Origin: Marinobacter alexandrii
GTDB taxonomy: Bacteria; Bacteroidota; Bacteroidia; Cytophagales; Cyclobacteriaceae
DNA length: 64,000 bases
Assembly (NCBI GenBank): GCA_039984955.1
Contig: JBDWTN010000007.1
Coordinates: 1 to 64,000 of the forward strand
Direction: 5' to 3'
Shown here: positions 17,046 through 25,788 of the stretch, piece after piece
Layout of the letters: each line of letters begins with the position of its first letter
Position numbering within the stretch: position 1 is the first letter of the stretch
Notes under the pieces: generated by a model
Seen by the model: only the letters and a program-made list of their open reading frames with translations
The model's database searches: none
What the model was told of the DNA's origin: nothing
Made by a program: the position numbers and the translations under genes

Positions 17046-18306
17046 TATCTCATTATCATTAATTGCTAGTAATGAAGGTGAGACAAGAACCACAACAGTA
17101 AAAAGGGAAATTGCATCTTCAGATGTAATCGTAATCGAAGCTAAAAACACAGAATTGGCTATAGAAACATGGAATAAGTCTGAAGTGGAAATAGAAGCAA
17201 CTGTTCGATTCGATGGTAAACTCACCGATAAGATGCAAGACTTTCTAAATGACTTTGAAACTAGGGTACGCGAAAATATATCTTCTTCAGAAGGAGAATT
17301 TAAAATTGATTCAGATCTTGATCTTCCTAATAAAATTCAAATAGGTAGCAAAAGTGTAGGAATCAACATTTCATTCGGAGATGACGAGTTAAAAATCATC
17401 TATCGTATCAAAGCGCCAGGAACCAATAAGTATGTTATATCTAATTCATATGAAGATGTGAGGCTTGTGGGCTCCTTTGATAATATGGAACTCAAACAAT
17501 ATTCTGGTGAGCTGGAAGCAGAAAAAATAGATCAGGCTAAATTGAATCTTAAATATGGCTCAGCCACGATCAAAGAAATAGGGATAGGAGACATAGAACT
17601 GTATGAGCAAGAATTAAATATATCAGATATTAATAAACTCACATTGAATGCTAAATATTCTGATCTTGAACTTGAGCGTGTTAACGAAATTGATGCGATT
17701 TCTTATGAAACAGATTTTCAGGTTTCTACCATAGAGACTCTTACGGGTAATTATAAATACGGTGAGATCAACATTGGCAGAAAATTGGATCAATCAGAAT
17801 TGGTTTTGTACGAAATGGAGATTGAAGCAGAAGAAATAGGTTCTTTGAGATTAGAAAACAGCAAATACAGCAAAATATTTATAGACAAAATAGGTTCTCT
17901 TGTATTTGATCAGTCTTACGAAGATGAAGTAGAAATCGGAGTTTTGGGATCTTTCCAAAGTCTTGAATCAAAGTATGGAAATCATTCTATTGATCTTCTG
18001 GAAGGAAAATTAGAATTGAATGCGTATGAAAATGATATTGAAATAGACAGATTGGCATCTACAGTAACGGAGGTGACTATAGATGGAAAGTACATAGAAT
18101 CATCTATTGGTATCGGAGATATCTCTTACATACTTAAGACAAACATCAAATATGGAGAGCTAGATTATGATGAGTCAGCCATGGATGTTAGGAGATACAT
18201 TAAGGAAAGTGATCGACTTGAGGTTGAAGCTCATTCAAAAAATATGTCAGGAAATCCGGTGAAGATTTCTATTAAGGGATACGAGGTAGATGTAAAGCTG
18301 TATTGA
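17008..18306 (+). CDS. Secreted beta-solenoid protein (DUF4097-like)
   Basis: A 432-residue protein with a signal peptide (MMKKLILIALAYSISLSLIA). From about residue 140 the sequence is built of units of about 22-25 residues centred on a KYG/KYS/SYE turn, for example LKYGSATIKEI, AKYSDLELERV, YKYGEINIGRK, SKYSKIFIDKI, SKYGNHSIDLL, GKYIESSIGIG and IKYGELDYDES. This fits a right-handed solenoid as in DUF4097/DUF2807 proteins. It is the third gene of the sigma/anti-sigma operon, so it is either a regulated target or part of the sensing. Function unknown. Confidence 0.7.
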   Translation: MMKKLILIALAYSISLSLIASNEGETRTTTVKREIASSDVIVIEAKNTELAIETWNKSEVEIEATVRFDGKLTDKMQDFLNDFETRVRENISSSEGEFKIDSDLDLPNKIQIGSKSVGINISFGDDELKIIYRIKAPGTNKYVISNSYEDVRLVGSFDNMELKQYSGELEAEKIDQAKLNLKYGSATIKEIGIGDIELYEQELNISDINKLTLNAKYSDLELERVNEIDAISYETDFQVSTIETLTGNYKYGEINIGRKLDQSELVLYEMEIEAEEIGSLRLENSKYSKIFIDKIGSLVFDQSYEDEVEIGVLGSFQSLESKYGNHSIDLLEGKLELNAYENDIEIDRLASTVTEVTIDGKYIESSIGIGDISYILKTNIKYGELDYDESAMDVRRYIKESDRLEVEAHSKNMSGNPVKISIKGYEVDVKLY

Positions 18307-18310
18307 ATAT

Positions 18311-18352
18311 AAAGAACAAGAAAGACTTTTGATAAAGTCTTTCTTGTTCTTT
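18311..18352. terminator. Bidirectional terminator between convergent operons
   Basis: AAAGAACAAGAAAGACTTT pairs completely with its complement AAAGTCTTTCTTGTTCTTT around a five-base loop. It lies between the plus-strand sigma operon and the minus-strand FKBP gene and should end both transcripts. Confidence 0.85.
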
Positions 18353-18362
18353 ATCAATCTAG

Positions 18363-19223
18363 CTATTTAACCTCCAAGAGTTCAATTTCGAAGACCAATA
18401 TTGTATTTGGAGGAATGGTTTGATTGCCTGAAGGGCCATATCCATATATCGAAGGAGTGTATATTTTAATCTTTCCTCCCTCACTCATCGTTGGTATCAT
18501 AATTTGCCAGGCCTCTATCAAATTTGTTAACGCAAACTGAACTCCTACATCATTCGAATCAAAAACAGCTCCCGACAAAACCGTTCCTTCATACTTCACA
18601 ACTACCTCATCTTCGGATGCTGGAGTACCCCCCGTCCCCTCAACTTCAGTAACAAACCGGATACCTGAAGAGTGTGTTTCTGCTTCAATACCACTTTCTG
18701 AAAGAAATTCATCAATGATAGCTTCATCCACGCTTTGTTGTTCTTCTACATCATCTATTATTGATATCACCTCAATGGTATAGATCAGATTTGCATTTGG
18801 AGGAATAGGTCCATTACCTACAGATCCGAAACAATAGATTGATGGAGCATAGATTGTGATAGATCCTCCTTCTTTTATTTCAGGTATCATTAGTCTCCAT
18901 GCTTCTATTAACTGAGAACCAAAATCAAGAGTAAAACCAATTGTGTCTCTGCCTATTACTCCACCATCCAAATAAAACCCTTCAAATTTTAGTGCTATTT
19001 TATCACCAATGGAAGGTCCATCTCCAGTTCCCTCCACATTCATCACATATCTTATACCAGATTCATGCTCTTCTGTATCTATATTATTTTCATCTAAATG
19101 GTTATCGATGACCGCTAAATCAATAGATAACTGTTTTTCTCGGCTAACAGGCTCATCATCGTTTCCACAACTAGTCATCCATATTGATGATAGTATCACT
19201 GAAGTATAAAATAACTTTTTCAT
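18363..19223 (-). CDS. Tandem FKBP-type peptidyl-prolyl isomerase lipoprotein
   Basis: A 286-residue lipoprotein (lipobox IWMTSCGND) with two FKBP-like domains in a row. Each carries the pattern SGIR(Y/F)V..VEGTG, a (V/A)(V/L)K(Y/F)EG strand, a L.EAW(R/Q).MIP segment and (I/T)IPPN(A/T).L(I/V)(Y/F).IE, about residues 60-165 and 180-285. They catalyse Xaa-Pro isomerisation during folding of exported proteins; whether both domains are active cannot be decided. The start is the ATG at 19223, giving a proper signal peptide. It is the last gene of the etf-to-FKBP operon, 16 bases after the nucleoside transporter. Confidence 0.88.
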   Translation of the reverse strand: MKKLFYTSVILSSIWMTSCGNDDEPVSREKQLSIDLAVIDNHLDENNIDTEEHESGIRYVMNVEGTGDGPSIGDKIALKFEGFYLDGGVIGRDTIGFTLDFGSQLIEAWRLMIPEIKEGGSITIYAPSIYCFGSVGNGPIPPNANLIYTIEVISIIDDVEEQQSVDEAIIDEFLSESGIEAETHSSGIRFVTEVEGTGGTPASEDEVVVKYEGTVLSGAVFDSNDVGVQFALTNLIEAWQIMIPTMSEGGKIKIYTPSIYGYGPSGNQTIPPNTILVFEIELLEVK

Positions 19224-19239
19224 CTTTCTCGTTTTAATA

Positions 19240-20553
19240 TTAACTGAATAAAGCCCCAGCAATTGTAGCCGTCATCATTGTAGCTAAAGTAGCAGCAACA
19301 AGGGCTCTCAACCCTAGCTTTGAAAGATCAGCTTGTCTATTGGGTGCCATTCCGCCAATTCCTCCTATTTGAATAGCTATTGAACTAAAGTTTGCAAACC
19401 CACAAAGAGCATAAGTAGATATGATTATAGACTTTTCATTTAATAGTCCAGCCGACTTCATATCAGCAAGGCTGAGATATGCTACAAATTCATTTATGAC
19501 TGTTTTCTGCCCTAATAAACTCCCCACTTTAATAGTTTCAGCCCAATCAACTCCCATGATAAATGCAAAAACTCTAAAAACCTGTCCCAATATGTACTGC
19601 AATGAAAACCCATCAAACGCACCATCGGTAGTTCGTACGACAAATTCATTCAGTCCCGTCCATTCGCCAATACCATCGACGAGAATCCAGTTCAATGCAA
19701 AGATGACTGCTATAAAAGCAAGTAGCATTCCTGCAATATTCAATGCAAGTTTGACTCCATCAGAAGCTCCTCTCGCTAAAGCATCCACTAGATTCACTCC
19801 AATATTTTCTTTATTTACGCTGAGGCTACTGTCAATTTTTTCAGGTTCATTTTCAGGTAAAAATATTTTAGCCATCACTATTGCCGCCGGTGCATTCATG
19901 ATTGAAGCACTTAATAGATAGGTAGCAAAAATTTGTTGTTGGACTGGGTCTCCTCCGCCCAAAAAAGAGACATACGCTCCTAATACACTACCTGCAATGG
20001 TTGCCATACCTCCTGTCATGAGGCAATTAAGCTCAGAGTTAGTCATCTTAGAGATGAAGGGGCGAACAAGAAGAGGTGCTTCCGTTTGGCCTAGAAAAAT
20101 GTTTCCAGCTGCTGAAAGACTTTCAGCTCCTGAGAGTCTCATAGTTTTTGCCATAAGCCACGCAAATCCATAAACTATCTTCTGTAATAGTCCGAGGTAA
20201 TATAGTCCTGCCGTGACGGCTGAAAAGAATATGACTGTAGGAAGGGCTTGAAAAATAAATAGAAATCCCAGATTATGTTTTGCATCTCTTACCGCTTCGC
20301 TATTTTTTGCTAAGTCTCCGTATAAAAATTCAGCGCCTTTTAATCCGAAATTGAGGAATTTTACAAATCCAGCACTTGCCCACGAAAAAAGTTGATTTAC
20401 AAAATCAACGTTCGCTATCATTAAGCCTATGATTACTTGAATGGTAATCCCGATACCAACTAATCTGAAGTCTACATTTTTACGGTTACCTGATAGTAAC
20501 CAAGCAATACCTATGAGTCCTATAAGTCCGACAATTCCTCTTAGGTAATCCAT
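19240..20553 (-). CDS. Concentrative nucleoside transporter (NupC/CNT family)
   Basis: A 437-residue integral membrane protein. Typical CNT segments are visible: NIFLGQTEAPLLVRPFI (about residues 150-167), MTGGMATIAGSVLGAYV, GQKTVINEFVAY and the end region YALCGFANFSSIAIQIGGIG. CNT proteins import nucleosides with Na+ or H+. It starts one base after the stop of the bifunctional nuclease gene, so the two are coupled in an operon. Confidence 0.95.
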   Translation of the reverse strand: MDYLRGIVGLIGLIGIAWLLSGNRKNVDFRLVGIGITIQVIIGLMIANVDFVNQLFSWASAGFVKFLNFGLKGAEFLYGDLAKNSEAVRDAKHNLGFLFIFQALPTVIFFSAVTAGLYYLGLLQKIVYGFAWLMAKTMRLSGAESLSAAGNIFLGQTEAPLLVRPFISKMTNSELNCLMTGGMATIAGSVLGAYVSFLGGGDPVQQQIFATYLLSASIMNAPAAIVMAKIFLPENEPEKIDSSLSVNKENIGVNLVDALARGASDGVKLALNIAGMLLAFIAVIFALNWILVDGIGEWTGLNEFVVRTTDGAFDGFSLQYILGQVFRVFAFIMGVDWAETIKVGSLLGQKTVINEFVAYLSLADMKSAGLLNEKSIIISTYALCGFANFSSIAIQIGGIGGMAPNRQADLSKLGLRALVAATLATMMTATIAGALFS

Positions 20554-20554
20554 A

Positions 20555-21136
20555 CTAGTTTCGCTTATTCAACACATCTCTAATATGGGCAGCTTTTTCA
20601 TAATCTTCTTTATCTAGCGCCTCATTGAGAAGTTTTTCAAGCTCACTTGATGACAGATCCTCTATGTTTTTATTTTCTGATTTACCTACTTCTCTCTCTA
20701 CAATCTCATCCTCAAATTCATCTGTGAGAACTATACCTGCTTCAGTTAGAATGCTTTCGTTAGTAAAGAAATCAACATTGAATCTTAATCCTATGGCTAT
20801 TGCATCAGAAGGTCTTGAGTCGATTTCAAATACTTTACCTTCATGCTCACAGATAATTCTGGCAAAGAATACCCCTTCCTTTAAATCTGAGATGTATATT
20901 TCTTTGATTTCAATTTCGAAATTATGAGAAAAAGTTTTGAAAAGATCATGCGTCATAGGTCGATTTGGAACAATCTTCTCTATTTCAATCGCAATTGCCT
21001 GAGCTTCAAACATACCTATGATGATTGGAAGTCGTCTATTTCCTCCAGTCTCTCCTAGAACTAATGCAAAGGAGCCTGATTGGGATTGGCTAGAAGACAA
21101 TCCTAAAATCTCCAATTTTATCTTATCATTGGCCAT
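20555..21136 (-). CDS. Bifunctional nuclease (DUF151) protein with UVR motif
   Basis: A 193-residue protein. The BFN/DUF151 domain is at residues 1-135, with the motif ETGGNRRLPIIIGMFEAQAI, the PMTHDLF segment and SRPSDAIAIGLRF. The C-terminal 40 residues are an acidic linker and a UVR motif (LEKLLNEALDKEDYEKAAHI). Homologues in plants and mycobacteria have been described as dual-specificity nucleases; the bacterial role is unclear. Its start overlaps the etfA stop by one base (TAATG). Confidence 0.9.
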   Translation of the reverse strand: MANDKIKLEILGLSSSQSQSGSFALVLGETGGNRRLPIIIGMFEAQAIAIEIEKIVPNRPMTHDLFKTFSHNFEIEIKEIYISDLKEGVFFARIICEHEGKVFEIDSRPSDAIAIGLRFNVDFFTNESILTEAGIVLTDEFEDEIVEREVGKSENKNIEDLSSSELEKLLNEALDKEDYEKAAHIRDVLNKRN

Positions 21137-22086
21137 TAACCCTGTGCCTTCTTAATTGCTTCAGTAAGTTTTGGAAGTACATCGAAGGCATCACCAACAA
21201 CTCCATAGTCAGCCGCTTTGAAAAATGGAGCTTCTGAATCCTTGTTGATTACCAAAATGTACTTTGAGGAGTTTACACCAGCTAAGTGCTGAATAGCTCC
21301 TGAAATCCCTACAGCTATGTATAGTGAAGGACTTACTTTAATACCTGTCTGTCCCACATGCTCGTGATGAGGCCTCCAATCCATATCCGATACAGGTTTA
21401 CTACAGCCAGTAGCAGCTCCAAGTGTCTTTGCCAGATCTTCTATCATTCCCCAGTTCTCTGGGCCTTTGAGTCCTCTACCTCCTGAAACAACTAAATCCG
21501 CTTCTGGTAAAAGAATATCTCCTTCCGCTTTTTCTACCTTGGTCGTTTTTACTGTAAAATCACCATCACTTATGTTTGGTGAAAATCCAACTACTTCTGC
21601 AGATCCGCCATCTTCTTTAATAGCGATCGCATTTTTCTTGATAATGATAATTTTCTTATCTCCCTCAAGGTTGGTATTCGCGAATGCCTTTCCTGTATAA
21701 ATACTTTTCTTAACTGCATACCCACTTGATGTGTCAGGTAAATCGGACACATTTGAAGCCAACGCAGCATCTACTTTAATGGATACTCTTGCTGAAACTG
21801 GATCTCCCAAAGAGCTTTTAGCTAAGACCAAGAGGTCTGCGTTTTCCTGATTCATAGCCTCTGCTATAGCCGACGCATAAGCCATAATGTTAGGTGAAGA
21901 TAATTTCTCATCTGTCACATTCAATACCTTCCCAGCTCCTGCTTTTCCTATTTCATCAATGTCTGAAACATTGCCAAAAACTATAGCAGTGACATCACCT
22001 GCCACTGCGTGAGCATAACTTACAGCTTCAAGTGATGATTTCTTTACTTTTCCTTCGTCCGTTTCTACAAATGCTAATGCTGCCAT
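21136..22086 (-). CDS. etfA: Electron transfer flavoprotein alpha subunit
   Basis: A 316-residue subunit that binds FAD. The C-terminal domain shows the family signature VSGGRGLKGPENW and the FAD-binding HVGQTGIKVSPSLYIAVGIS with SGAIQHLAG, ending in GVVGDAFDVLPKL. With EtfB it transfers electrons from acyl-CoA dehydrogenases to the quinone pool. It follows etfB by one base. Confidence 0.96.
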   Translation of the reverse strand: MAALAFVETDEGKVKKSSLEAVSYAHAVAGDVTAIVFGNVSDIDEIGKAGAGKVLNVTDEKLSSPNIMAYASAIAEAMNQENADLLVLAKSSLGDPVSARVSIKVDAALASNVSDLPDTSSGYAVKKSIYTGKAFANTNLEGDKKIIIIKKNAIAIKEDGGSAEVVGFSPNISDGDFTVKTTKVEKAEGDILLPEADLVVSGGRGLKGPENWGMIEDLAKTLGAATGCSKPVSDMDWRPHHEHVGQTGIKVSPSLYIAVGISGAIQHLAGVNSSKYILVINKDSEAPFFKAADYGVVGDAFDVLPKLTEAIKKAQG

Positions 22087-22087
22087 A

Positions 22088-22825
22088 TTATATCACTTTT
22101 GCTTCGTTCTTCAATAAATTCACCAATTCATCCATATTATCTGGATCTACCAATTTAACGTCTCCTTTTGCTGGAGGTAGTTCAAACTTACTAACCTTAG
22201 TCTTAGCTGAATCTCCAGTTGGGTCTTTCACCTCTAGGGGCTTAGTTCTTGCGCTCATAATTCCTCTCATATTTGGAATCTTCCATTCAGCTATTGGCTC
22301 TTGGCACCCAGCCACGAAAGGTAGTGGCAATTCCATATATTCTTTTCCTCCTTCTATCTCTCTCGATATTTTAGCTGTGGTTCCTTCAATATCTAACGTC
22401 ATAACTGGTGACAAGGAAGGTATTCCTAGAAGCTCACCTACCATACTATGAACCTGACCCCCATTGAAATCGATAGATTCTCTTCCCATCAGGATTAAAT
22501 CATATCCGCCATCCTTTGCTATGGAGGCAATCTGTTTTGCTACGAACAAAGCATCTTCTGGAAATGCATTAACTCTGATAGCATCATCCGCTCCTATAGC
22601 CAACGCCTTTCTTATAGTCGGTTCTGTTTCTGCCTCTCCTACATTCAGGACTGTAATACTTCCTCCGCTTTGCTCTTTCAACTCTACAGCCCTTGCAAGA
22701 GCATAATCATCATAGGGTCCGATGATAAATTGAACACCATTTTTGTCAAACTTCGTATCATCATCGGTAAATCCTATACGAGATGTAGTATCAGGCACAT
22801 GCGTTATACAAACTAATATTTTCAT
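22088..22825 (-). CDS. etfB: Electron transfer flavoprotein beta subunit
   Basis: A 245-residue AMP-binding subunit with the N-terminal MKILVCITHVPDT, the acidic loop DDYALARAVELKEQSG and the family signature VAGCQEPIAEWKIPNMRGIM with K(P/T)LEV near residue 193. It is the first gene of a five-gene minus-strand operon (etfB, etfA, bifunctional nuclease, CNT, FKBP). A minus-strand promoter box TAACTTCG lies at 22898-22905. Confidence 0.96.
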   Translation of the reverse strand: MKILVCITHVPDTTSRIGFTDDDTKFDKNGVQFIIGPYDDYALARAVELKEQSGGSITVLNVGEAETEPTIRKALAIGADDAIRVNAFPEDALFVAKQIASIAKDGGYDLILMGRESIDFNGGQVHSMVGELLGIPSLSPVMTLDIEGTTAKISREIEGGKEYMELPLPFVAGCQEPIAEWKIPNMRGIMSARTKPLEVKDPTGDSAKTKVSKFELPPAKGDVKLVDPDNMDELVNLLKNEAKVI

Positions 22826-22897
22826 TTATTAAATCGAGTGTTTTTAGAAGAAACAAGCGAGAAGCGAAACAGTTCAACCCCTCTGATTTTCGAACCT

Positions 22898-22905
22898 CGA
22901 AGTTA
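22898..22905 (-). promoter_or_regulatory. Possible -7 box for the etf operon
   Basis: Minus-strand TAACTTCG fits the Bacteroidota -7 pattern TAnnTTTG with one change, about 70 bases upstream of etfB. No good TTG -33 box is seen at the right spacing. The rest of the 259-base gap between etfB and the metalloprotease gene shows nothing else clear. Confidence 0.3.
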
Positions 22906-23084
22906 GCAATTATGTCGAATTTGGGAAGACTGAATCTATGCTTTTCATAAAATCAGCAAATGATTTATTACGAAACATGAAATACTTAATCAAAAACGCT
23001 CAATACAATTATTATTCCTGATAATGGTTTTATAATTCCAAATTATATTTTAAATTCATTATTAAGAACCAAATATTAATTATT

Positions 23085-23888
23085 ATGAGAAGATTAAAAA
23101 CGCTGGGCTTCTATGCCCTAGCTATGATCATACTATGGTCATGTCAAGAAAGTGAAACACAAACTCCGGAGTTAGATGATGTTCCTCCTGAGGTATTGGC
23201 TAAAATTTCTGCATTAGGATTTAATGCAGATGAAGTAAAAATGTATGACGATCAGTTGTTTATTGAAGGTGATATTTTAATCTCCCTTGAGCAATTGAAT
23301 CAAATGTCTCCAAGTGATGGGCTTCTTATTGAAGAGCATTACCACACAGACAATCTAGTGACTGCAACTCCAAGAACAATCAATGTTTACGTTCAGAATA
23401 TGCCCGCTAACTATGCGCAAGCAACAGACATTGCTATTTCAAGGTATAATTCGGAAAGCCTGAATTTGACTTTTCAGCGAGTGACGAGTGCCGGTCAAGC
23501 GGATATCACAATAAGGGCATCTCCTTGGTACTACTATTTCTTTGGAATTTTGGGTTCAGCTGGCTTTCCAGAAAATGGGAACCCGCACGGAACAATTCTG
23601 ATGACCAGAGCCTTTTATGACAATGTCTCAAACATTAATGGGTTAGCCACAACCATAGCTCATGAAATGGGTCATTGCATAGGGTTTCGTCATACAGACT
23701 ATATGGACAGAAGCTACAGTTGTGGCGGGGCTCCTGACAATGAAGGTGATGGTGGTATAGGAGCTAATTATATTCCTGGTACACCATCAGGTCCTAGTGC
23801 AAACTCCTGGATGCTGGCATGTGGATCCCCGGAAGGAGATAGACCATTTACTACCGATGATCAAACAGCTCTAGAATATGTGTATTAA
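23085..23888 (+). CDS. M57-type zinc metalloprotease lipoprotein
   Basis: A 267-residue protein with lipoprotein signal (MIILWSCQESE). The zinc site is HEMGHCIGFRH (starting at residue 193), the extended HExxHxxGxxH of metzincins, followed by the M57-type DYMDRSYSCGG and a C-terminal FTTDDQTALEYVY. A pro-like N-terminal region (about 20-95) precedes the catalytic domain. It matches the dual-action HEIGH peptidases of Bacteroidota in layout. Likely degrades extracellular protein. Single gene with its own terminator. Confidence 0.9.
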   Translation: MRRLKTLGFYALAMIILWSCQESETQTPELDDVPPEVLAKISALGFNADEVKMYDDQLFIEGDILISLEQLNQMSPSDGLLIEEHYHTDNLVTATPRTINVYVQNMPANYAQATDIAISRYNSESLNLTFQRVTSAGQADITIRASPWYYYFFGILGSAGFPENGNPHGTILMTRAFYDNVSNINGLATTIAHEMGHCIGFRHTDYMDRSYSCGGAPDNEGDGGIGANYIPGTPSGPSANSWMLACGSPEGDRPFTTDDQTALEYVY

Positions 23889-23918
23889 ATAGGAAAACAC
23901 CATATCGATTGATTTTAG

Positions 23919-23946
23919 GGTGCAGAGTTTTCTGCACCTTTTTTCA
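23919..23946 (+). terminator. Rho-independent terminator after the M57 protease gene
   Basis: GGTGCAGA and TCTGCACC form an eight-pair stem with a four-base TTTT-type loop, followed by TTTTTT. It lies about 30 bases after the stop codon. Confidence 0.88.
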
Positions 23947-24063
23947 TTCTCAATTTATAATACTAATTCCCATATTGAGAAATTGTTAATACCCTTAATT
24001 GCAACTCATAAGCTCTAACAGTATTGGCACAACTTTCGAAGCTCTTACTCGGAAATGATAACT

Positions 24064-24792
24064 ATGAAAAATACATTTTCGATACTCGTCTTAATATTCA
24101 GTCCCCTTTTCGCCTTACCACAATCTCAAATTGTGAATGAAGAAATTGAATTGATTGAGACATTCCACAGCGTCAATCTAAACTCCCGATATAATGTTTA
24201 TTTGAAACAATCGAATGAGACGAAAATTGAAGTCAAAGCATTAAAAGAATTTTTGGATATCTCCGAATTCACTGTAGAAGATGGCGTACTAAATATTGAT
24301 ATTGAACGTGACGAAAAAGATAAAAGCATCTGGGAACAAATCGATGATATCAAAATAGCTCCCAAACTTGATGTTTACCTTTCCATGCAAGAAGTAAAGG
24401 CTATATCGGTGAATGGAAATGGTAAACTAGTATCTAAAAATTCCATCTCCTCGAATACATTGACATTAAATATTTCAGGATCAGGAACTTTAGAACTAGA
24501 TATTAAAGGAAAAGATCTGTCTATAAACAATTCAGGAAATGGTTTGATTAAACTTAAAGGCTATGCAAATCATGTAAATCTGGAACAGTCAGGTTACGGG
24601 AAAATAGAAGCTTTCGATTTAGACTTAAAAACAGCAATTGCCAAATCTACCGGTTCAGGTGACGTTGAAATTAGTGTTTCTCAAGACTTAAAGGCCTACG
24701 TTTATGGAGATAGTACTATTAAGTTCAAAGGGAATACAAAGGAAGTAAAGAAGAAAGAATATGGATCCGGTAAAGTAGAGCGCACTTACTAG
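24064..24792 (+). CDS. Head-GIN domain (DUF2807) exported protein
   Basis: A 242-residue protein from the ATG at 24064, with a signal peptide ending at LPQSQ. It has the DUF2807 layout: an N-terminal ETFHSVNLNSRYNVYLKQS segment, then repeated strands with G(N/S)G turns (NGNGKL, SGSGTLELD, NSGNGLIKL, SGYGKIEAFD, TGSGDVEISV, YGSGKVE) forming a beta-solenoid. Family members are common in Bacteroidota and were called putative autotransporter adhesins, without proof. An ATG at 24055 is also possible. Single gene. Confidence 0.85.
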   Translation: MKNTFSILVLIFSPLFALPQSQIVNEEIELIETFHSVNLNSRYNVYLKQSNETKIEVKALKEFLDISEFTVEDGVLNIDIERDEKDKSIWEQIDDIKIAPKLDVYLSMQEVKAISVNGNGKLVSKNSISSNTLTLNISGSGTLELDIKGKDLSINNSGNGLIKLKGYANHVNLEQSGYGKIEAFDLDLKTAIAKSTGSGDVEISVSQDLKAYVYGDSTIKFKGNTKEVKKKEYGSGKVERTY

Positions 24793-24964
24793 AAATACGA
24801 ATTTCATTTTTCTTAAAACTCTGGCACTACCATCCATCCTATGGATGGTTTTTTAGATCAAAGGCAGCTTCATTTAAATTGACGGGCAAATGACGGGTAT
24901 ATTGCAAGTTATTTATTTGGCAAGAAATCCAAGTCGAGATAGAATTGCAAAAACAATTACAAAA

Positions 24965-25783
24965 ATGAAACAGCCCGAACTTGGAATACGATTGGCAGAT
25001 CTTCGACAGCAGAAGAATCTCACACAGGAAGAGTTGGTAGATGCTTGCAATGTAAGTGTACGAACAATTCAACGAATAGAGTCTGGTGATGTAACACCTC
25101 GAATTTCTACCGTTAGAATACTCCTTTCTGCCCTCGGTGAAGATTTCGAAATTTTTAAAGAAGAGGTCAAAATCACTAAGCCTAAACGCTACCTTTCTTC
25201 ATTAGAATCTTGGCTCACGGTAGCATGGATTTCAGGGATTATCTATTTTATCGTTGGGTTTATTGATGCTGCATATGATTTCGCCAGATATGAAAACCTA
25301 GGGTTTGAGACTATTCAACTTGACTCATCACCACAATTTTACATACCTATTAAGATCATTTATTTCATATCATACGTTTTCTTCTTCTACGGCTTCATTC
25401 GGCTTTCAGACTACTTCGACAACTATCTATTGAAAATTACTTGCTATATAATGATTGGTCTTTTTGCTCTATCGACATCTTTAGACATTGCTTCACTTTA
25501 CATTAAAATCAGTGAGGGGAACCTAATCATGTTTGGGGTAGGTGAATCTATTTCTGTAGGTGCGGTAGGGATTATTCTGGGCATAGGTTTTATGAGACTT
25601 CAGGATGGAATGGGAGTACTCGCAAGAGCAGCTGGAATAACTGAAATTATTGCAGGAGCATGCTTTGTATTAGTCATTCTATTCTTTTTGGGTTTTGTTG
25701 TATTGGTGCCAGCAATCATTCTAGAGATTATCCTGTTATTCAAGGGATATGAGTTCATCAAAGCAGAACGTCTCAAAGCCTAA
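24965..25783 (+). CDS. XRE-type helix-turn-helix regulator with membrane domain
   Basis: About 272 residues from the ATG at 24965 (MKQPELGIRLADLRQQKN). Residues 1-65 are an XRE HTH (LTQEELVDACNVSVRTIQRI, ESGDVTPRISTVRILLSALG). The rest has six or so hydrophobic segments (about residues 80-265), so the DNA-binding domain is tethered to the inner membrane. The reading frame extends 25 codons upstream without homology. The next gene, six bases downstream, is a beta-lactamase-like hydrolase with probable shared transcript. Confidence 0.85.
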   Translation: MKQPELGIRLADLRQQKNLTQEELVDACNVSVRTIQRIESGDVTPRISTVRILLSALGEDFEIFKEEVKITKPKRYLSSLESWLTVAWISGIIYFIVGFIDAAYDFARYENLGFETIQLDSSPQFYIPIKIIYFISYVFFFYGFIRLSDYFDNYLLKITCYIMIGLFALSTSLDIASLYIKISEGNLIMFGVGESISVGAVGIILGIGFMRLQDGMGVLARAAGITEIIAGACFVLVILFFLGFVVLVPAIILEIILLFKGYEFIKAERLKA

Positions 25784-25788
25784 TCATC

